64,000 nucleotides of DNA, taken from NCBI GenBank assembly GCA_963921825.1, contig OY997591.1:40569825-40633824 (forward strand), in the 5' to 3' direction. The position numbers and the translations under genes were made by a program. The notes under the pieces were generated by a model, which saw nothing but the letters and a program-made list of their open reading frames with translations, was not told where the DNA came from and searched no databases. The first letter of the stretch is position 1. The number at the start of each line of letters is the position of its first letter. The DNA is from Erodium maritimum (taxonomy: Eukaryota > Streptophyta > Magnoliopsida > Geraniales > Geraniaceae). Below, piece after piece: positions 12,690 through 26,943 of the stretch.

Positions 12690-14350
12690 ATCTCCCACTT
12701 GCCCTAGTTCCAATCTAAACTCCAATATGTCCCCATCGACTTTACATGTCTAACATGTTTAGGCAGCGACACTGCCTTAGTCAAAGGGTTGACTATGTTA
12801 TCATCTGTTGCAATATAGGTTATCTTCACTTCACCTCAGTTCAATATTTCTCTGATTAGGTGGATACGCCGTAGTACATGTTTGGATTTGTTATGCGATC
12901 TTGGCTTTTAGCTTGTGCAATGGCCCTTGTGTTGTCGCAAAATGGATTCACCGGGCTGGATGGGTTTTTAATTACACCCAACCCTGCCGTGAATTTCCAA
13001 ATCCACATAGCCCATTAGCTGCCTCTACAGCATCCATGTACTTGGCCTCTGTTGTAGATTCGGCAATGGTATCTTGCTTTACGCTCTCCTAGCTAAAGCT
13101 CTGCCATTCAGCATAAACACATATCATGACTGACTTCTAAAGTCATTTGGATTTGTCTTGGAAAACTAGCGTTTACTCATCCTTCGACGACTAGTTCAGC
13201 ATCATCTTTCCCCTGGGTTAGACTGATGTCTACTGGTACAACGTAAGGCTTACGAGACGTCCGGTCTCTACATGTCATGACATATATGATCGATCATGCT
13301 CCTAGGCGCATAGGATTCTCATCATCCTTTTCAGCTCATCAGGTGTCTTAGGGCACCGAGTCTTGCTGAGATGAATGCCATGACTAGTGGGTAAGAGTCC
13401 TTTCTTTGAATCGAGCATTAAGAACCTACTCAATGCCTTGTTCACATAGGTTCCCTGACTTAAATCCAAGACCCTCTTCGTGCGATCTCTACATATCTTA
13501 ATCCTTAAGATATAAGAACCATCGCCTAAGTCCTTTATTGAAAATCACTTCCTCAACCAAGCTTTAGTCTCGTGCAAGGTTGGGATGTCGTTTTCAATGA
13601 GAACCAGAAAGTTAATCTTGCTCCCACTAGCCTTCTTATAAACGCAAGATTCATCCTCGTTCTTGATTAAGCCAAATCCAATTACAGCTTCATCAAAACG
13701 AAGGATACAACTCCGAGAAGTTCGTTTAAATCCATAAATGGATTTCAACAAATTATAAATCTTTCCCTTATTCTTCGGATCGTCAAAACCTTTGGGCCGA
13801 GACATACAAACGTACTCAGTCAAATTTCCCTTTAGGAAAGCGGTTTTGACATCCACTTGCCATATCTCGTAATTATGATACACAGTTATGTCAAGAAGAA
13901 TTTGGATCGATTTTGACCATAGCCAATAGGGAGAAGGTTTCCTCATAGTCAATCCATTGGATCTGTCTATAATCTTTCGCCACCAGTTGAGCTTTGTAGG
14001 TCAGAGGGTTGCCGTAAATGTCCATCTTCACCTTCAAGATCCATTTGCACCCGATGGTCCTCACACCTTTGATGGGATCAACCGGTTCCCAGACTCGGTT
14101 GTCCGACATGGATTGCATTTCCTCCCTCATGGCTCCCAACCATATCTCGGAGTCGGGCCCATCCACGACTTTCTAAAAGGTGGCTGGATCATCGTGATCC
14201 ACCATGACTTCATTGTCACCTCCGGATACCATATCTTGGAGGTGGAAGATTGATCCTTTCAAATCGCCTTGGACCTTCCGGAATTGTAACAGGAATTGGT
14301 TCTCACTCTACGACAATCTCAGGCTCCTTTCTAATGGGTTATCAATTGGT
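12690..14350 (-). pseudogene. Copia RT and RNase H remnant (copy B)
   Basis: Reverse transcriptase blocks are recognisable in two frames (14166-13891: TIGCKWILKVKMD; 13952-13545: DVKTAFLKGNLTEYV). They are separated by the extra base in the T-run 13911-13914 shared with A and D. FLVL joins IENDIPTL at about 13598, so the YVDD box is absent here too. RNase H fragments run from about 13100 to 12880. Confidence 0.9.
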
Positions 14351-15235
14351 TTAGACAGATCTGTACCATCCTGAATTTCTTCGAGATGCACAATCCTTCC
14401 AATGACGTCTTTGGAAACAAAACTTCTTTTCCATAAAGACCCCACCCCAAGCGACGAACACCATGTTCTCACTGGGATTGTAGAAATAGTATCCCCTTGT
14501 TGCTTTGGGACACCACACGAAGGTGCATATCTCAGATCTTGGTTCGAGCTTAGTCGAAACCAAATGTTTCACATAAGCCTCGCAACCACAAATCTTTAGG
14601 AAGGACAAAGCGGGCATCATCCCGTATCATTTTAAAATGGTGTCCCTTCCACACCCTTCGTCGAAGCCCGATTCACTATGAATGCGGTCGTCTCTAGAGC
14701 ATAACCCCAGAAAGTGATTGGGAGATCAGTCCAACTAATCATGGAACGGACCATTTTCTAACAATGTCCAATTTCTCCGTTTGGATACACCTTTCAACTA
14801 CAGTGTCCTAGGAGGAGTCCATTCCAAAAGGATCCCATTCTCTTTTAGATGATCTAATAACTCTGTGTTCAAGTATTTTCCACCTCGATCCAATCGAAGT
14901 GCCTTAATACCTTTGTCGGGCTGGTTTTCTACTTTAGTCTTAAACTCTTTGTATTTATCAAAAGCTTCAGACTTATGTCTCAGCGAATAGACATAACCAT
15001 ATTTACTATAATCATAAGTAAATGTGATAAAGTAGCTAAAACCCCTCCTGGAAAGTGAAGTTATTGGTCTACACACATTCGAGTGTATCAGCCCCAATAA
15101 TTCACCCGCCCTTTCATCGCGATCGATAAAGGGCACTTTAGTCCTTTTGCCCATCAAACAAACCTTGCACCTATCGATCGAATGGAATTCGAATGAACCT
15201 GAAAGCCCGCACTTCTGAAGTGCCGATAGGCGCTT
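14351..15235 (-). pseudogene. Copia integrase remnant (copy B), 3' part
   Basis: 14620-14351 is the integrase C-terminal block and 15157-14798 the integrase core (FTYDYSKYGYVY, LRLDRGGKYLN). One core aspartate pair is altered (TYDY for TDDY). The catalytic glutamate codon is AAA on the minus strand (14780-14782), as in A and D. The frame is interrupted at 15235 by the solo LTR. Confidence 0.88.
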
Positions 15236-17935
15236 TGTAAGACCCGCTTCCGGTCGAACCGGTAACTCCGGAAGTCACTCGGGACTTCTCCGGAACTCCA
15301 ACGAAGTAGCCATTATCACGGTTGGCTTCAGGGAAGAAAACCCTTTCATTTGAATATAATATTGCATAAAGTCAATTTTGGTCAAAACGAGACTTCATAT
15401 CGACTAAAGCTTCAATTTTTAAAAGTGCTGGAATTTAAGTGGGGAAATTAAATGAGCTAGAGGGACACTTGTCCTATTTTGGTTGAATGAGAGAAAAAGG
15501 GATAGTATTGTCCCTTTTACCCTCCCAAAAGCTCCTACATGGGTTTCTAGCTCAAGGGCCTTTAAGTCATTGCAACATTTAGGTATTATATGTGTTGGAG
15601 AAGCAAAATCATTTTCCTATTTGCTTGTTGTAGCCGAAATTTGGAGAGGAAGAAAGGGAGAAGAGCTCCCATGGAAGCTTGAATGAGAATCAAAGAAGAA
15701 GGAGCCTTGTGGAGTCATCTTCTAGCCTCCCACCCTCCAAAACACTAGCATCCTCTTCATCTCCACATCCTAGAGGTAATGGAACTCTCTACTCATCTTT
15801 CCTCTTCATCTATTTCCTTGGGTTTTGGGTGAAAAATGGCTAGATGATGGGGGTTGAGTAGAAATGATAGGAGATGGTGTTGATGATGAACCTTGTTGGA
15901 TTTTGGTGAGAAATCAATAGTTGTTGGAGATTTTGAAGTAGGTTTGATTTGATGAATCCTTGGAAAACTTGTTTGGGGGTTGATTCCTACCATGGGTAGA
16001 GGAGTATTGGAGGATTTGGACTGTTTTGGGGGTTGGAAAGGGTAAATTTCTGGGTTTGAAGGTAGATTTTCGGAGTTTTGGAGCTGGAGGTTGAAGAAGG
16101 GCGAAACTGCCCTGGTGCGTCACGGATCCGTGATGGATCCCGTGACGGGTGACGTCACGGCTCCGTGAGGGAGTCCGTGACGGCACTCGTCACGGCTCCG
16201 TGACGGCACTCGTCACGGCTCCGTGACGGTGACCGTGAGGGTTGCCATCACGGATCCGTGACCAGATTCGCGACCCACCAGAGTGAGGGTCTCTTGGGGA
16301 TTTTTCGAAGTGTTTACACCTTGGTTTTGAGATGAACTTTGGAAGGGTTTTGGGGGGTATTTCTTACTGTTTAAGTGGAACCTAATTAGTGCTTCTTTGT
16401 GTCCAAGACCTTGGGGATCGAGCTAGAGGAGCAAGGACCACACCGAGGCCCGAGGGAAGAGCGAGGTGGTGATCACCGGACTTCACCAAAGCGTTGACGA
16501 GGAGGACCTTGAGGTAGGGAAAGCCTTAACCTCTCGTTTACGATGCCTAGTATGCATGCTAGATTAATAAAATTGGAAAAGGTCCTAGATATGCATATAG
16601 GATGCGAATAACTAGCTTAATCGTCTTTCAATTACTAATAACCGGAGTGTCTAGTGGTGACCGATTAGGATGCCAATCACTAGTGTAATTCGCTTTCAAT
16701 ACTTGGGATATGATTGTCTGGTAGAGGAGCCTTGGCAAAGCCCTCGGATTAGTTGTGTGTTAGGATCACATGCTTGGTTGTTGATTGCTTAGTGGATAGG
16801 CTAAAGAGTCTAATGAAACTAGTGGAATTGCATGTTTGAATGCTCTTTTGAAGGCTTTATTATCGGTTGTTTAAACTCGTACTTGCTCGTTGATGGTATT
16901 CGAATGATTACTTGATTTACTTGATTGGTTGTTGGAGCATCGAGTATGACTGGTTGTACCGAGCGGTGCAATCGGGTGATCGATGCCCCGGTGGTTCGAA
17001 ACTGGTAAGTGAACGGTAAGTTGGAATTGTGTGATTGGTGTGAAATGATCTAGTGATTTGTGTGCTGTGTGCTATGGGGGATTGGTGATGTGTGAGCTAT
17101 GTGTGTTAGTGGTTTAACGGTGGTTGGATTGGTTGGCGTTGAGTTTCGGTTGAGCGTGTTGCTAAGTGTTATGGGATTATGGTTGATACGATATGGTACC
17201 TACACCGTTGAGGAGTCCGGTGTAGGGTGAGGTAGAGTTGATTGTTGTTACGGTATGATACCTACACCGTTGAGGAGTCCGGTGTAGGATGATTTATTGG
17301 TTATTTATTAAATCGCCCACGTGTGCGCTCCTCCGGGAGTATGGCCATGGGTTCCCGATGACATAAAATCCTTTGGAGACGTTTCTGAGAATCCCGACGA
17401 TAAGCGCCCCGAAGGGTTGTTTCCGGTCGCCTCAATGTTATGCGTCTCCTCTGGATTTGAGGGAGAATCCGAGAGGACACATCATGTGGATCGGAGGGTG
17501 GTGACTTCATGTGCCACGGCATTGACTGGTTTACTTATTACCCATATTTTGTTAAGTTATATTCTGTTAACTTTATTGTTGATCTTGTTCGAGTTAAGGT
17601 TTAACCTGTTATGCATTTTCCCTACTGAGCGTGAGCTCACCCCTATGATTTACTGTTGTGTCTACAGGCTTGATTGAGGAGTAGAAGCTTGGGCGCTTCT
17701 CGGCGGGGTACTTATTAGAGACTTCGGACTTTACAGTTTTTGTTGTGGATCAAACGGGGGATATTATTATTATCACACCCCTTGAGGGTTATTTCATGTT
17801 TTGAACTACGTTTTGATGGTTTCGAGTTATAGTATTGGAGTTTTATGGAAATTGATTTAATTGGTTATCTCCTTTATTCGTATTTTTTATAGTCATGCCT
17901 CGGGTCCGGGCGAGAACCGGATCTGGGGCGTGGCA
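15236..17935 (+). mobile_element. Solo LTR J, gypsy-type, inserted in copia copy B
   Basis: It starts TGTAAGACCCGC and ends GGGGCGTGGCA, 2700 bp with a perfect 5-bp duplication and no internal region. The ends resemble the Tekay-like LTRs elsewhere in the window (TGTAATAACC...GGGGCGTGACA). It carries the same kind of short palindrome before the 3' end (17631-17640, GTGAGCTCAC). 16116-16263 is a run of GTCACGG..CCGTGAC repeats. A 46-bp block containing the ACACCGTTGAGGAGTCCGGT motif occurs twice (17195-17290). ORF-length stretches (15483-15686, 17321-17677) look like LTR noise. Confidence 0.9.
16116..16263. repeat. Tandem palindromic GTCACGG/CCGTGAC repeats
   Basis: At least six copies of GTCACGGNNCCGTGA-type palindromes are packed into 150 bp of solo LTR J. 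The same motif recurs at 39565-39680 inside gypsy element C. Confidence 0.85.
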
Positions 17936-17940
17936 CGCTT

Positions 17941-18920
17941 CTTGTTGATGCGACCCAAATGACAGTGCCATAACAGAGTTAGGTTTAAATCGTTGGATTT
18001 AGACCTCTTGGTATTAACGTAATATATAGAACTTGAGGCATTGTTACCCATATCTAATATGTACAATCCTTCAACCAAGTCAGTACTGGTATAAAACATA
18101 TCATTGCATAGAACATTGAAAACTCCATTTCCAATATTAAAATTATATCCTTCCTTGTCAAACACGGATACATATATAATATTCCTACTAAAAGTAGGTA
18201 TGCAATATACATTATACAATACTAAGACAAGGCCACTTGGCAAAGCAAGACTCATGAATCCTACAGCAGTTGCCACAACTCTGAGGTCCACTTCGTGCTT
18301 TCCAAACCTCTCCTACTTTCAGCCACCATATATTAGTGCATGTGTGAGATTCAGTCCTGGTATCTAATACCCATGAATCTTTGGAAGTAGAGAGATGTAC
18401 CTCTATAGAGTTAATGCCGGATGAAGGCACGGTCCCACCGCCCTTCCTTAGATCATCCAGGTTTCCTGATGAAGGCGCAGTCCTACTGCCCTTCTTCAGA
18501 TCATCCAGGCTATTTGATGAAGGCGCAGTCCCACTGCCCTTCTTCAGATCAGCCGTGAACTTCCTGTAATCCCGGTTCCACTGACCAGGCTGTTGGCAGT
18601 AGAAGCAGACATTCTCAGGTGTCTCATCTTTCCTGCCAATTGCGCATGGACCCCGCCCTTGCCACTTCCAATTCCCTTGTTGACCATCATAATATCCTTG
18701 GATCCCAGATCCCTGATATATTCTTCTCAGCAGTTATTGACACTTCATGTAACTCTGATATGGTCTTAGAGACAACCTTGTCAAGGAAATAATCTCTGCG
18801 TTCAGACTTGAGGACTATCCTCAAAATTATGTACCAGTCCAAATAGTTTGTCCCATTTAGCTTGACCCTGTCAAGAATGGTTTTTAATGACAAACTATTA
18901 ATGTTCGCTGAATTTGCCAT
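17941..18920 (-). pseudogene. Copia gag, protease and integrase N-terminal remnant (copy B)
   Basis: 18920-18687 is the truncated Gag N terminus (LNGTNYLDWYIILRIVLKSE) with the same early stop as A and D. The zinc knuckle reads CFYCQQPGQWNRDY, so histidine and the last cysteine are both lost. The protease site reads LDTR. 18291-17941 is the pre-integrase region up to the solo LTR. Three 48-bp repeat units are present around 18410-18560. Confidence 0.88.
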
Positions 18921-20444
18921 TTGATCTACAACAGATAAAATTCAATCAGTAAACTGAATAAATTTATGAAGATCAAGATTAAACACCAACAATCGATTCT
19001 AAATCTTTAGAATCTGAAACCAAGATCCTTGATTCACTCGATTAAGCTGAACTAATGCTCACCACTTAATCGAGCTATGTAGGTAGGACTCCATCCAATC
19101 ACATCCAATGTGACTCTTGGCTAGGGTATGTACTTATGTACACGGCTTACCCTATCTGTTACCCTAGCTCAACCTCAGGCTGAGAATCGTAGTCGGGTCT
19201 ACCAATTCTCAACTATGGCTTGTCACTATGTAGGTGCTCCGCTAATCACACGACTCCCACATATGTCGTCCAAACCTACTACCCCGCTTTCCCATGGATG
19301 CTCTGCTAATGCGCACGACACCCATAGGATGGGGAGGTAGTAAGGTGTTGATAATTGGGAGGTATTGGACATGGCCCGTTTTTACTTGTCTGGTTGTGTT
19401 TAAAACTTTGACACATCCTAGATGCGATGAGCACATCAACTACACTCCAAATGCAATGATGCCTCAAATTACATCCAATGTATTTCTTCCTTCGAACCCG
19501 TCAACTACATCCAATGTAATGACGATTCTAAGGGCTCACACACAAGGATTAAAATTCCAATTTTATCTTTGCATGTGAGGTGATATGCTCGGTAAATAAA
19601 GTTAAGCATGCAATTCTAAAACACATAGAATTAATCATGCATAAACTAAACCAAGCATAAAGGGATAAATGTGCACATAATAGCCCCCTAAACTAACTCC
19701 CACTAGCTTCTTGAGCTCCACCGACTCCAAGCCGATGCCAACACCCGAAATGCCACCAAATGATCTTTTCGCCCTTTCTTCGTCTTGAGTAAAATATTAC
19801 AATTTAATACACGACTCGCAGGTCGAGAATAAATAAATATTACAAACAAGTGGTTCGACGACCACACCTTGAAAGAATAATTACATGCTAACTCTAACGG
19901 CTCGCAGGCCGTGAAAAGCGATAAATAATTAAATTGAGCTCGGGGCTATTATGTACACCATGCCAACATCACATCACACATCGTGTTATCAAACATCATG
20001 TGATTTTCTGGTTTTATTTAATAGCCAAGTTTCGAAAATTTTTGATGCTCGGTTTATCGAAACCGTTCAAACAAAAAACTTTTGAACATTTGATCTTCGA
20101 GTTCGTCATGACGGTTCCAAACTCGTCATAACTAACAAAACAGTTTAGCCTTGGCATATACACCATCAAATGGTCATGCTTGGTCTAGCTCCGTCCAACG
20201 GAGCCCCGTTCGGTCCCGGTTTCGGCTCCCCGAGAGTCCCGCTCCCGAGACCCGAAAAATCAAATTTTTTTCAAAATTTCGAGATTTGAAATGATTTTCA
20301 AAAATTCATTTTACATGTATTAAATCCATAAACAATAATTTAAAACATGTTATCAAACAATTTAGCAAAACAACATGCCAAAAACGAAACTTTCAAGGAA
20401 AACCGAAACTTTGAACACTGTCTTGTGAATCCCGAAGGTAGCAC
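18921..20444 (-). other. Untranslated leader of copia copy B
   Basis: Homologous to 4481-6022 on the opposite strand. No coding potential seen. Confidence 0.8.
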
Positions 20445-20457
20445 GGCTCTGATACCA
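20445..20457 (-). other. Primer-binding site of copia copy B
   Basis: The minus strand reads TGGTATCAGAGCC next to the inner end of the LTR. Confidence 0.9.
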
Positions 20458-20458
20458 C

Positions 20459-22146
20459 TTTTGGGTCTCGAGGTAGGGTTGGAGATGAACCAACTCGCAG
20501 CGAAAAATCAATGAAAACCAAGAGACGAATAAAACCATGAAACAACTAACAAAGAATGGATTAACAAGAGAAAAATTCAGCACTAGTTCTTACCAAAACA
20601 AGAACACCGGGTAATGAATGATTGACTTGAGTCTCCAAGACGCCTACGTATCCACATGGGAATCAAAGCCACGTAGTTCTTCTCTTTGAGGACTCAAGAA
20701 CACAAACATGGAGATGGGAGCTTGCCAAACCCGAAATTGCAAGGGAAGGGGGAGAGAAGTTGTGTTTCCTATTCTTGTCTTGCATTTGTTATGTTGAAAA
20801 AAGATGACTTAAACATAAAAAAACCCATACTTGTCCAACTAAAGGCATGGGACAAGTATGGTGTCAAGTAAGGTGTAAATAGGACAAAGTATGGCTAGAC
20901 AAGATTGGGTTAGGTGGTGAAACACCAACACCTTAATCCTTGTCTTGCTTACTTAGTACTAATTAATCAAGACTTGATTAATTAGTTCCATGGGCCTTGG
21001 TTGCATGGGCCTTTCATGGGCCTCTTGGAACATGGCTCGTGGCCATTTCCAACGAGGTCTCGTGATTCGCTCATCGCGTCCAAGCCTTCCATACCAGAAA
21101 TGTCCAACATTATCCGACGCGATCAATCCCAAGACTCCAAGCCTTGTCTCGATCCGTAAAGTCCTATTCACTTACGGGAACATGACTCAAAACCCAGTTT
21201 TGATCATGTCCCGAGACAACTCCCTTTTGGCCATTCTCCATAAATGTGCCAATGAGTTTCATCCTCCGGTGTGACCCTTAGGTTTATGCATGTCAATAGA
21301 TCAACGTAAAATCCCATTTTACTTGATCCTATTTAAGTGGAAACTAACGAGACTTTAGTATTGCCTGACACTGCGTAACGAATCGACCCTGTCGATTCTA
21401 ACCTTTCCGTCGTCCCTGTCATTATCCTTTTATCTCCGATATCCTCATTGAGATAAGGCATAGAGCCGTCATCCTTATTATTCTCAATCACTGTTCCTTG
21501 ATATGTGAGATTACTGAATATATGATACTCAGTATCATGTGCATGACCATGCTATTCTTTCAGTCACTCTCGATCAAGCGGCCGAGAACCGATATCTTTC
21601 TCATACCTTAGTATGAGGGATAAATCCCTTAGCCGTCTTTCGTGTCACTCATGTAGCCCGTCCCCAAGCCAATCTTGGCCGTTATGGAAGCCCTGTTACG
21701 GACAACGTTAGGCTCAGGTCAAACTCAGTTGTTGACTACATAGCGATCACAAAGACTCCTTGGTCTAAGGATACATGACAAGCTACGACAATGAATATGT
21801 TCATGACTTGATCTATGGCACATATTCATGTCGGGTTGTCCAATATCATGTCCCACATGATATTTATGATCAGACTCCGGAATCATATTCCAATGACTAA
21901 CAGAACGTAAGCCATAAAGAGCCATCTTTCAGACTAGTCGCTTCTAGTGAAACTTTGTTGACTAGGGACCCATCGAGTGTGATCTATCTCGATCTATGGT
22001 TCTATTAGCATGGTGGGCATAGATCAGAGCACACATCGATATATTACTCCAACACATAAGTAATATAAAGTCGCTTTAATTTTATTGCTAACGATGATAT
22101 ATACATTTGGACATTTAGGATTGAACTACGGGCACTAAGACTAACA
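20459..22146 (-). repeat. Copia LTR shared by copies B and K
   Basis: A complete 1688-bp LTR serving as 5' LTR of B (with primer-binding site at its inner side) and as 3' LTR of K (with polypurine tract on its other side at 22147). The shared LTR is the signature of tandem elements produced by unequal recombination. Confidence 0.93.
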
Positions 22147-23146
22147 ATCTCCCACTTGCCCTAGTTCCAATCTAAACTCCAATATGTCCTCATCGACTTT
22201 ACATGTCTAACATGTTTAGGCAGCGACACTGCCTTAGTCAAAGGGTTGGCTATGTTATCATCTGTTGCAATATAGGTTATCTTCACTTCACCTCAGTTCA
22301 GTATTTCTCTGATTAGGTGGATACGCCGTAGTACATGTTTGGATTTGTTATGCGATCTGGGCTTTTAGCTTGCGCAATGGCCCTTGTGTTGTCGCAAAAT
22401 GGATTCACCGGGCTGGATGGGTTTTTAATTACACCCAACCCTGCCGTGAATTTCCAAATCCACATAGCCTCCTTAGCTGCCTCTACAGTATCCATGTACT
22501 TGGCCTCTGTTGTAGATTCGGCAATGGTATCTTGCTTTACGCTCTCCTAGCTAAAGCTCTGCCATTCAGCATAAACACATATCCTGACTGACTTCTAAAT
22601 TCATTTGGATTTGTCTTGGAAAACTAGCGGCTACTCATCCTTCGACGACTAGTTCAGCATCATCTTTCCCCTGGGTTAGACTGATGTCTACTGGTAGAAC
22701 GTAAGGCTTACGAGACGTCCGGTCTCATACATGTCATGGCATATATGATCGATCCTGCTCTCAGGCGCATAGGATTCTCATCATCCTTTTCAGCTCATCA
22801 AGTGTCTTAGGACACCGAGTCTTGCTGAGATGAATGCCATGAATAGTGGGTAAGAGTCCTTTCTTTGAATCGAGCATTAAGAACCTACTCAATGCCTTGT
22901 TCACATAGGTTCCCTGACTTAAATCCAAGACCCTCTTGGTGCGATCTCTACATATCTTAATCTTTAAGATATAAGAAGCATCGCCTAAGTCCTTTATTGA
23001 AAAACACGATCTCTACATATCTTAATCCCTCTTGGTGCGATCTCTACATATCTTAATCTTTAAATCCAAGTCGCTTTAATTTTATTGCTAACGATGATAT
23101 ATACATTTGGACATTTAGGATTGAACTACGGGCACTAAGACTAACA
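22147..23146 (-). mobile_element. Copia deletion derivative K
   Basis: Read on the minus strand: the first 78 bp of an LTR (23146-23069), a scrambled junction with three copies of a short RT segment (22985-23062), then RNase H, polypurine tract and the shared LTR. Everything from the LTR interior to the RT has been lost. The outer end (TGTTAGTCTTAG at 23146) is intact and abuts non-transposon sequence at 23147, so this is an original insertion boundary. Confidence 0.9.
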
Positions 23147-23475
23147 CGCCGGTGACGTTTGAAACGCCGGCGGCGGTTCGGGGTTGAACGGGGACGGCGA
23201 GGGGGAAGCTCGGACGACGAGGGGAAGAGACGACCGAGAAGCCGGGTGTGGCTCGAACTGGAGAGGATGGACAGAGGTGGAGGTTGAGGCCGGTGGTGGT
23301 TTGGTGAACGGAGAAGGAGGAGGAGCTCGGTGGCGAGTCTGAGCGGAGAGGTGAGGGGGAAGGACGACCGACGAGGGAGGCGGGCGACGGCGAGGGAGAG
23401 AAGGCTGAGAGTCGGGACGTGAGGGGAGAGAGGCGTAGATCGCGCTGAGGAAGAAATGGGCAAGAAACCCTAGTT
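23147..23475 (-). pseudogene. Possible first exon of a disrupted host gene
   Basis: GC-rich sequence unlike the flanking transposons. A minus-strand frame starts at ATG 23463 (MPISSSARSTPLSPH...) and runs about 105 codons, rich in Ser, Arg, Pro and Leu, before entering the copia LTR at 23146. It lies just downstream of a telo-box and several site II motifs. I do not recognise the protein. The composition fits an organelle transit peptide or simply a translated 5' UTR. If it was a gene, the copia insertion removed everything after the first exon. Confidence 0.35.
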
Positions 23476-23650
23476 TTCTGCCCTTTAACTACAGCTTCAA
23501 GAGGGCTTGGGCTTGAAGGACGGGCTGGTCGCCCTATTTGGGCCTCAGGCGAGGAAACAGGCCTACCGGCCCAAAAGAGAAGAAAAGGCCAGTCCTGCTG
23601 GTCCGGTCCGACCCGATCTGACCCGGTCCGACCCTTTATTATTTTTTTGT
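23464..23650 (-). promoter_or_regulatory. Telo-box and site II promoter-like region
   Basis: On the minus strand, AAACTAGGGTTT lies just upstream of the ATG at 23463, containing the AGGGTTT telo-box core. TGGGCC/TGGGCT motifs (site II type) occur near 23505, 23540 and 23570. This pairing is known from plant ribosomal-protein and other housekeeping promoters. Calling it a promoter here is inference. Confidence 0.4.
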
Positions 23651-24407
23651 CTTTTTCTTTCGCAAACGATAACCATTTTCAACTCGTTTTTTCAACCTCG
23701 ACGTTTTAAGACGATAAAAAATTAATATTTTACTTCTTTTAATTTAGCTGGTCTTTATAGTCAGAATGAGGAGCATATCGATCAACAAAAGCAAAGAAAT
23801 CAAAAGAAAGCAGTACCATAATGCTATTGGCGGAGTTGCTCCTGATTACTATCAAAATTTCAAGAAGGTTCTAGATGAAGATACAAGCAACATATCGAGT
23901 TCGGTTTTCGAGGATCAAAAAAACATATCGAGTTCGGGCGAAGCTTACAAAAGATGTGTATACAATTGTCATGATGTCTATAAATTGTACTTGTGTTGGG
24001 TTGGAAATGCAATGTTGTAAAGAGGATTTATTCGTATATTACCAATTTTTATGGGATGAAAACTGTATAATGACTTCTCTTGCATGTATGTGTTTTATCT
24101 CCAAGAAAAATAGTAACTTTTGTGGAAGAAACTCATTTTTTGACGGTTTAACTCTTCTGTTAGGATTTTATTGAACGTTATGCCATGAATAAGATTGACA
24201 GTAATTCTAGGAAGATCAATCCCTTGGTAAGTCTGCTTTAGAAATTAGTTTCTATTTTTTGTGCCTCTCCAATTGAGTTTTTGTAAATTTCATCATAATT
24301 CTCAATTTCTTCATCATTAATATTTCAAACACATTTACTGAGATATCGTAATGGTCTATTATATTAGTGTTGTTTCATTTTTACTACTCCATCTTTATTT
24401 TTTTTTG
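23651..24407. other. Unassigned sequence with an unrecognised small ORF
   Basis: Mostly AT-rich. 23766-24020 (+) encodes 84 residues that I do not recognise. Inside it the string CATATCGAGTTCGG occurs twice (about 23891 and 23926). Downstream, 24164-24222 looks exon-like, bounded by TTAG and GTAAGT, but no gene model can be assembled from it. Confidence 0.3.
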
Positions 24408-25677
<1,270 letters not shown>

Positions 25678-25930
25678 ACTTTTATCTTCCTTTTCGTTCA
25701 TTTTTTATTTATTTTATAACTCTTTGTATTCGGAAATTGATTTTTATGTTTAATTATGCCTTACAACGAATCACATAAAAATGATTGAACCTTAATTATG
25801 TCATTATTATTGTTTTCAATGTTTGTGACAATAAGCTCTAAACCTGATTTAGGCTTTGAAAAATATCATAATATTGTAACTGGGACTTAGTTGGACACAT
25901 AAAAATGTTTGAACTTGATTTATGGTAGGG
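25678..25930. other. AT-rich spacer
   Basis: No gene or transposon recognised. A short string beginning CACATAAAAATG occurs twice (25771 and 25897), about 126 bp apart. Confidence 0.5.
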
Positions 25931-26590
25931 AAAACTATAAATGCATACTCTTAAGTTGACACGCTTAACTAATGTTTCCCCTTAAGTTTTTTTTCACTGA
26001 TACATACCCTTAAGTTACAACTCGTAACTAGAAAGCCCTTCCTTCTAATGTTACATCCATATTTTGTTACCTTTTTTCTGAAATATTCAAAATACCCTTA
26101 ACTACTACTCAAATTTACACCTCTACCTTCTAACCCTAAACCTAATTTATTTTTAATTAAAACCTTATTCAATTTTTTTTTCAATTTTATATTTTGAATT
26201 CTGGCTCTTTATTATTTTTATTTTTAATTCATTTTCTTTAGTTTTCATTTTTTAATTCCTTTTTAATTATTTTTTTCTAAATCAACACTAAATCAATTTT
26301 ATTTTTATAAAAATAGCATTTTAATTTTAAAAAATCATATTTTAATTAAAAAATAAATTATGTTTTTATTTATTTAATATCTATTAATTATTATTTTTCT
26401 ATATCAACATTTTTTTTATCTTTAAACACATTATTTTTCCCAGAAATTCTTTTTCTTTCTTATTATTCTTTGAAATTTTTTTAATAAATAAAAGAATGCT
26501 AATTTTCTTATTTATTGTTAAAAATTCATATTTATTTTATAAAATTCGCTTTTATTTATAAAAAATAGATTTCCAAAACCTTTAACCTTT
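25931..26590. repeat. AT-rich arm, possible Mutator-like terminal region (left)
   Basis: It begins GGGAAAACTATAAATGCAT, which resembles the termini of plant Mutator-like elements, and continues as T-rich low-complexity sequence. The A-rich tract at 32791-33240 has a similar word content on the opposite strand, so the two could be degenerate terminal inverted repeats. No 9-bp target duplication was found. Confidence 0.35.
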
Positions 26591-26943
26591 ATCCTTCATC
26601 CGAGACCAACCCACCACTGGCAGAAGATTCGACGGGGACCATGGTGGTTGTCTGCATAAGCGAGCATCTTCCTCCGGCGAGACCACGACAAGGACGAGGC
26701 TGGGGATTCTAGTGTCAGCGAGACCGTGGGTGAGCAACGTCGTGGAGAAGAGATCTGGAGTTCGTGAGGTTCATGGGGTTTCAGATCTGGAAATCGTGAG
26801 GTTCCAATCAAGACATCCGACGATGCTTCACGGTGAAGACCCCTAGAGCCTCTGCCGTTCTCGGCCGTGGGTTCACACCCTGATTTCATCCTCTTACTCT
26901 TTAAAAACAGATTTAGATGTGGGGGAAAATGGGAGAGATCAAA
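26591..26943 (-). pseudogene. GC-rich gene-fragment-like segment (left of F)
   Basis: Coding-like composition between AT-rich tracts. The minus-strand frame 26886-26596 (RMKSGCEPTAENGRG...) shows no recognised domain. With element F removed it joins 32648-32790. It could be a captured gene fragment inside a Mutator-like element. Confidence 0.35.

Larger units (their letters stand above)
15231..17940. repeat. 5-bp target-site duplication (cgctt) around solo LTR J
   Basis: cgctt at 15231-15235 is repeated at 17936-17940, immediately outside the TG...CA ends. Removing the insert and one copy restores the integrase sequence seen in copies A and D. Confidence 0.95.
11831..22146 (-). mobile_element. 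Copia retrotransposon copy B (defective, interrupted)
   Basis: Minus-strand copy of the same family: 5' LTR 22146-20459, primer-binding site 20445-20457, leader to 18921, gag, protease and integrase remnants, a 2.7 kb solo LTR insertion (15236-17935), then RT and RNase H remnants to 12703, polypurine tract 12690-12702, and a truncated 3' LTR 12689-11831. The inner LTR border at 20459 has TG changed to TT. It lies tail-to-tail with copy A, forming a second palindrome. Confidence 0.95.
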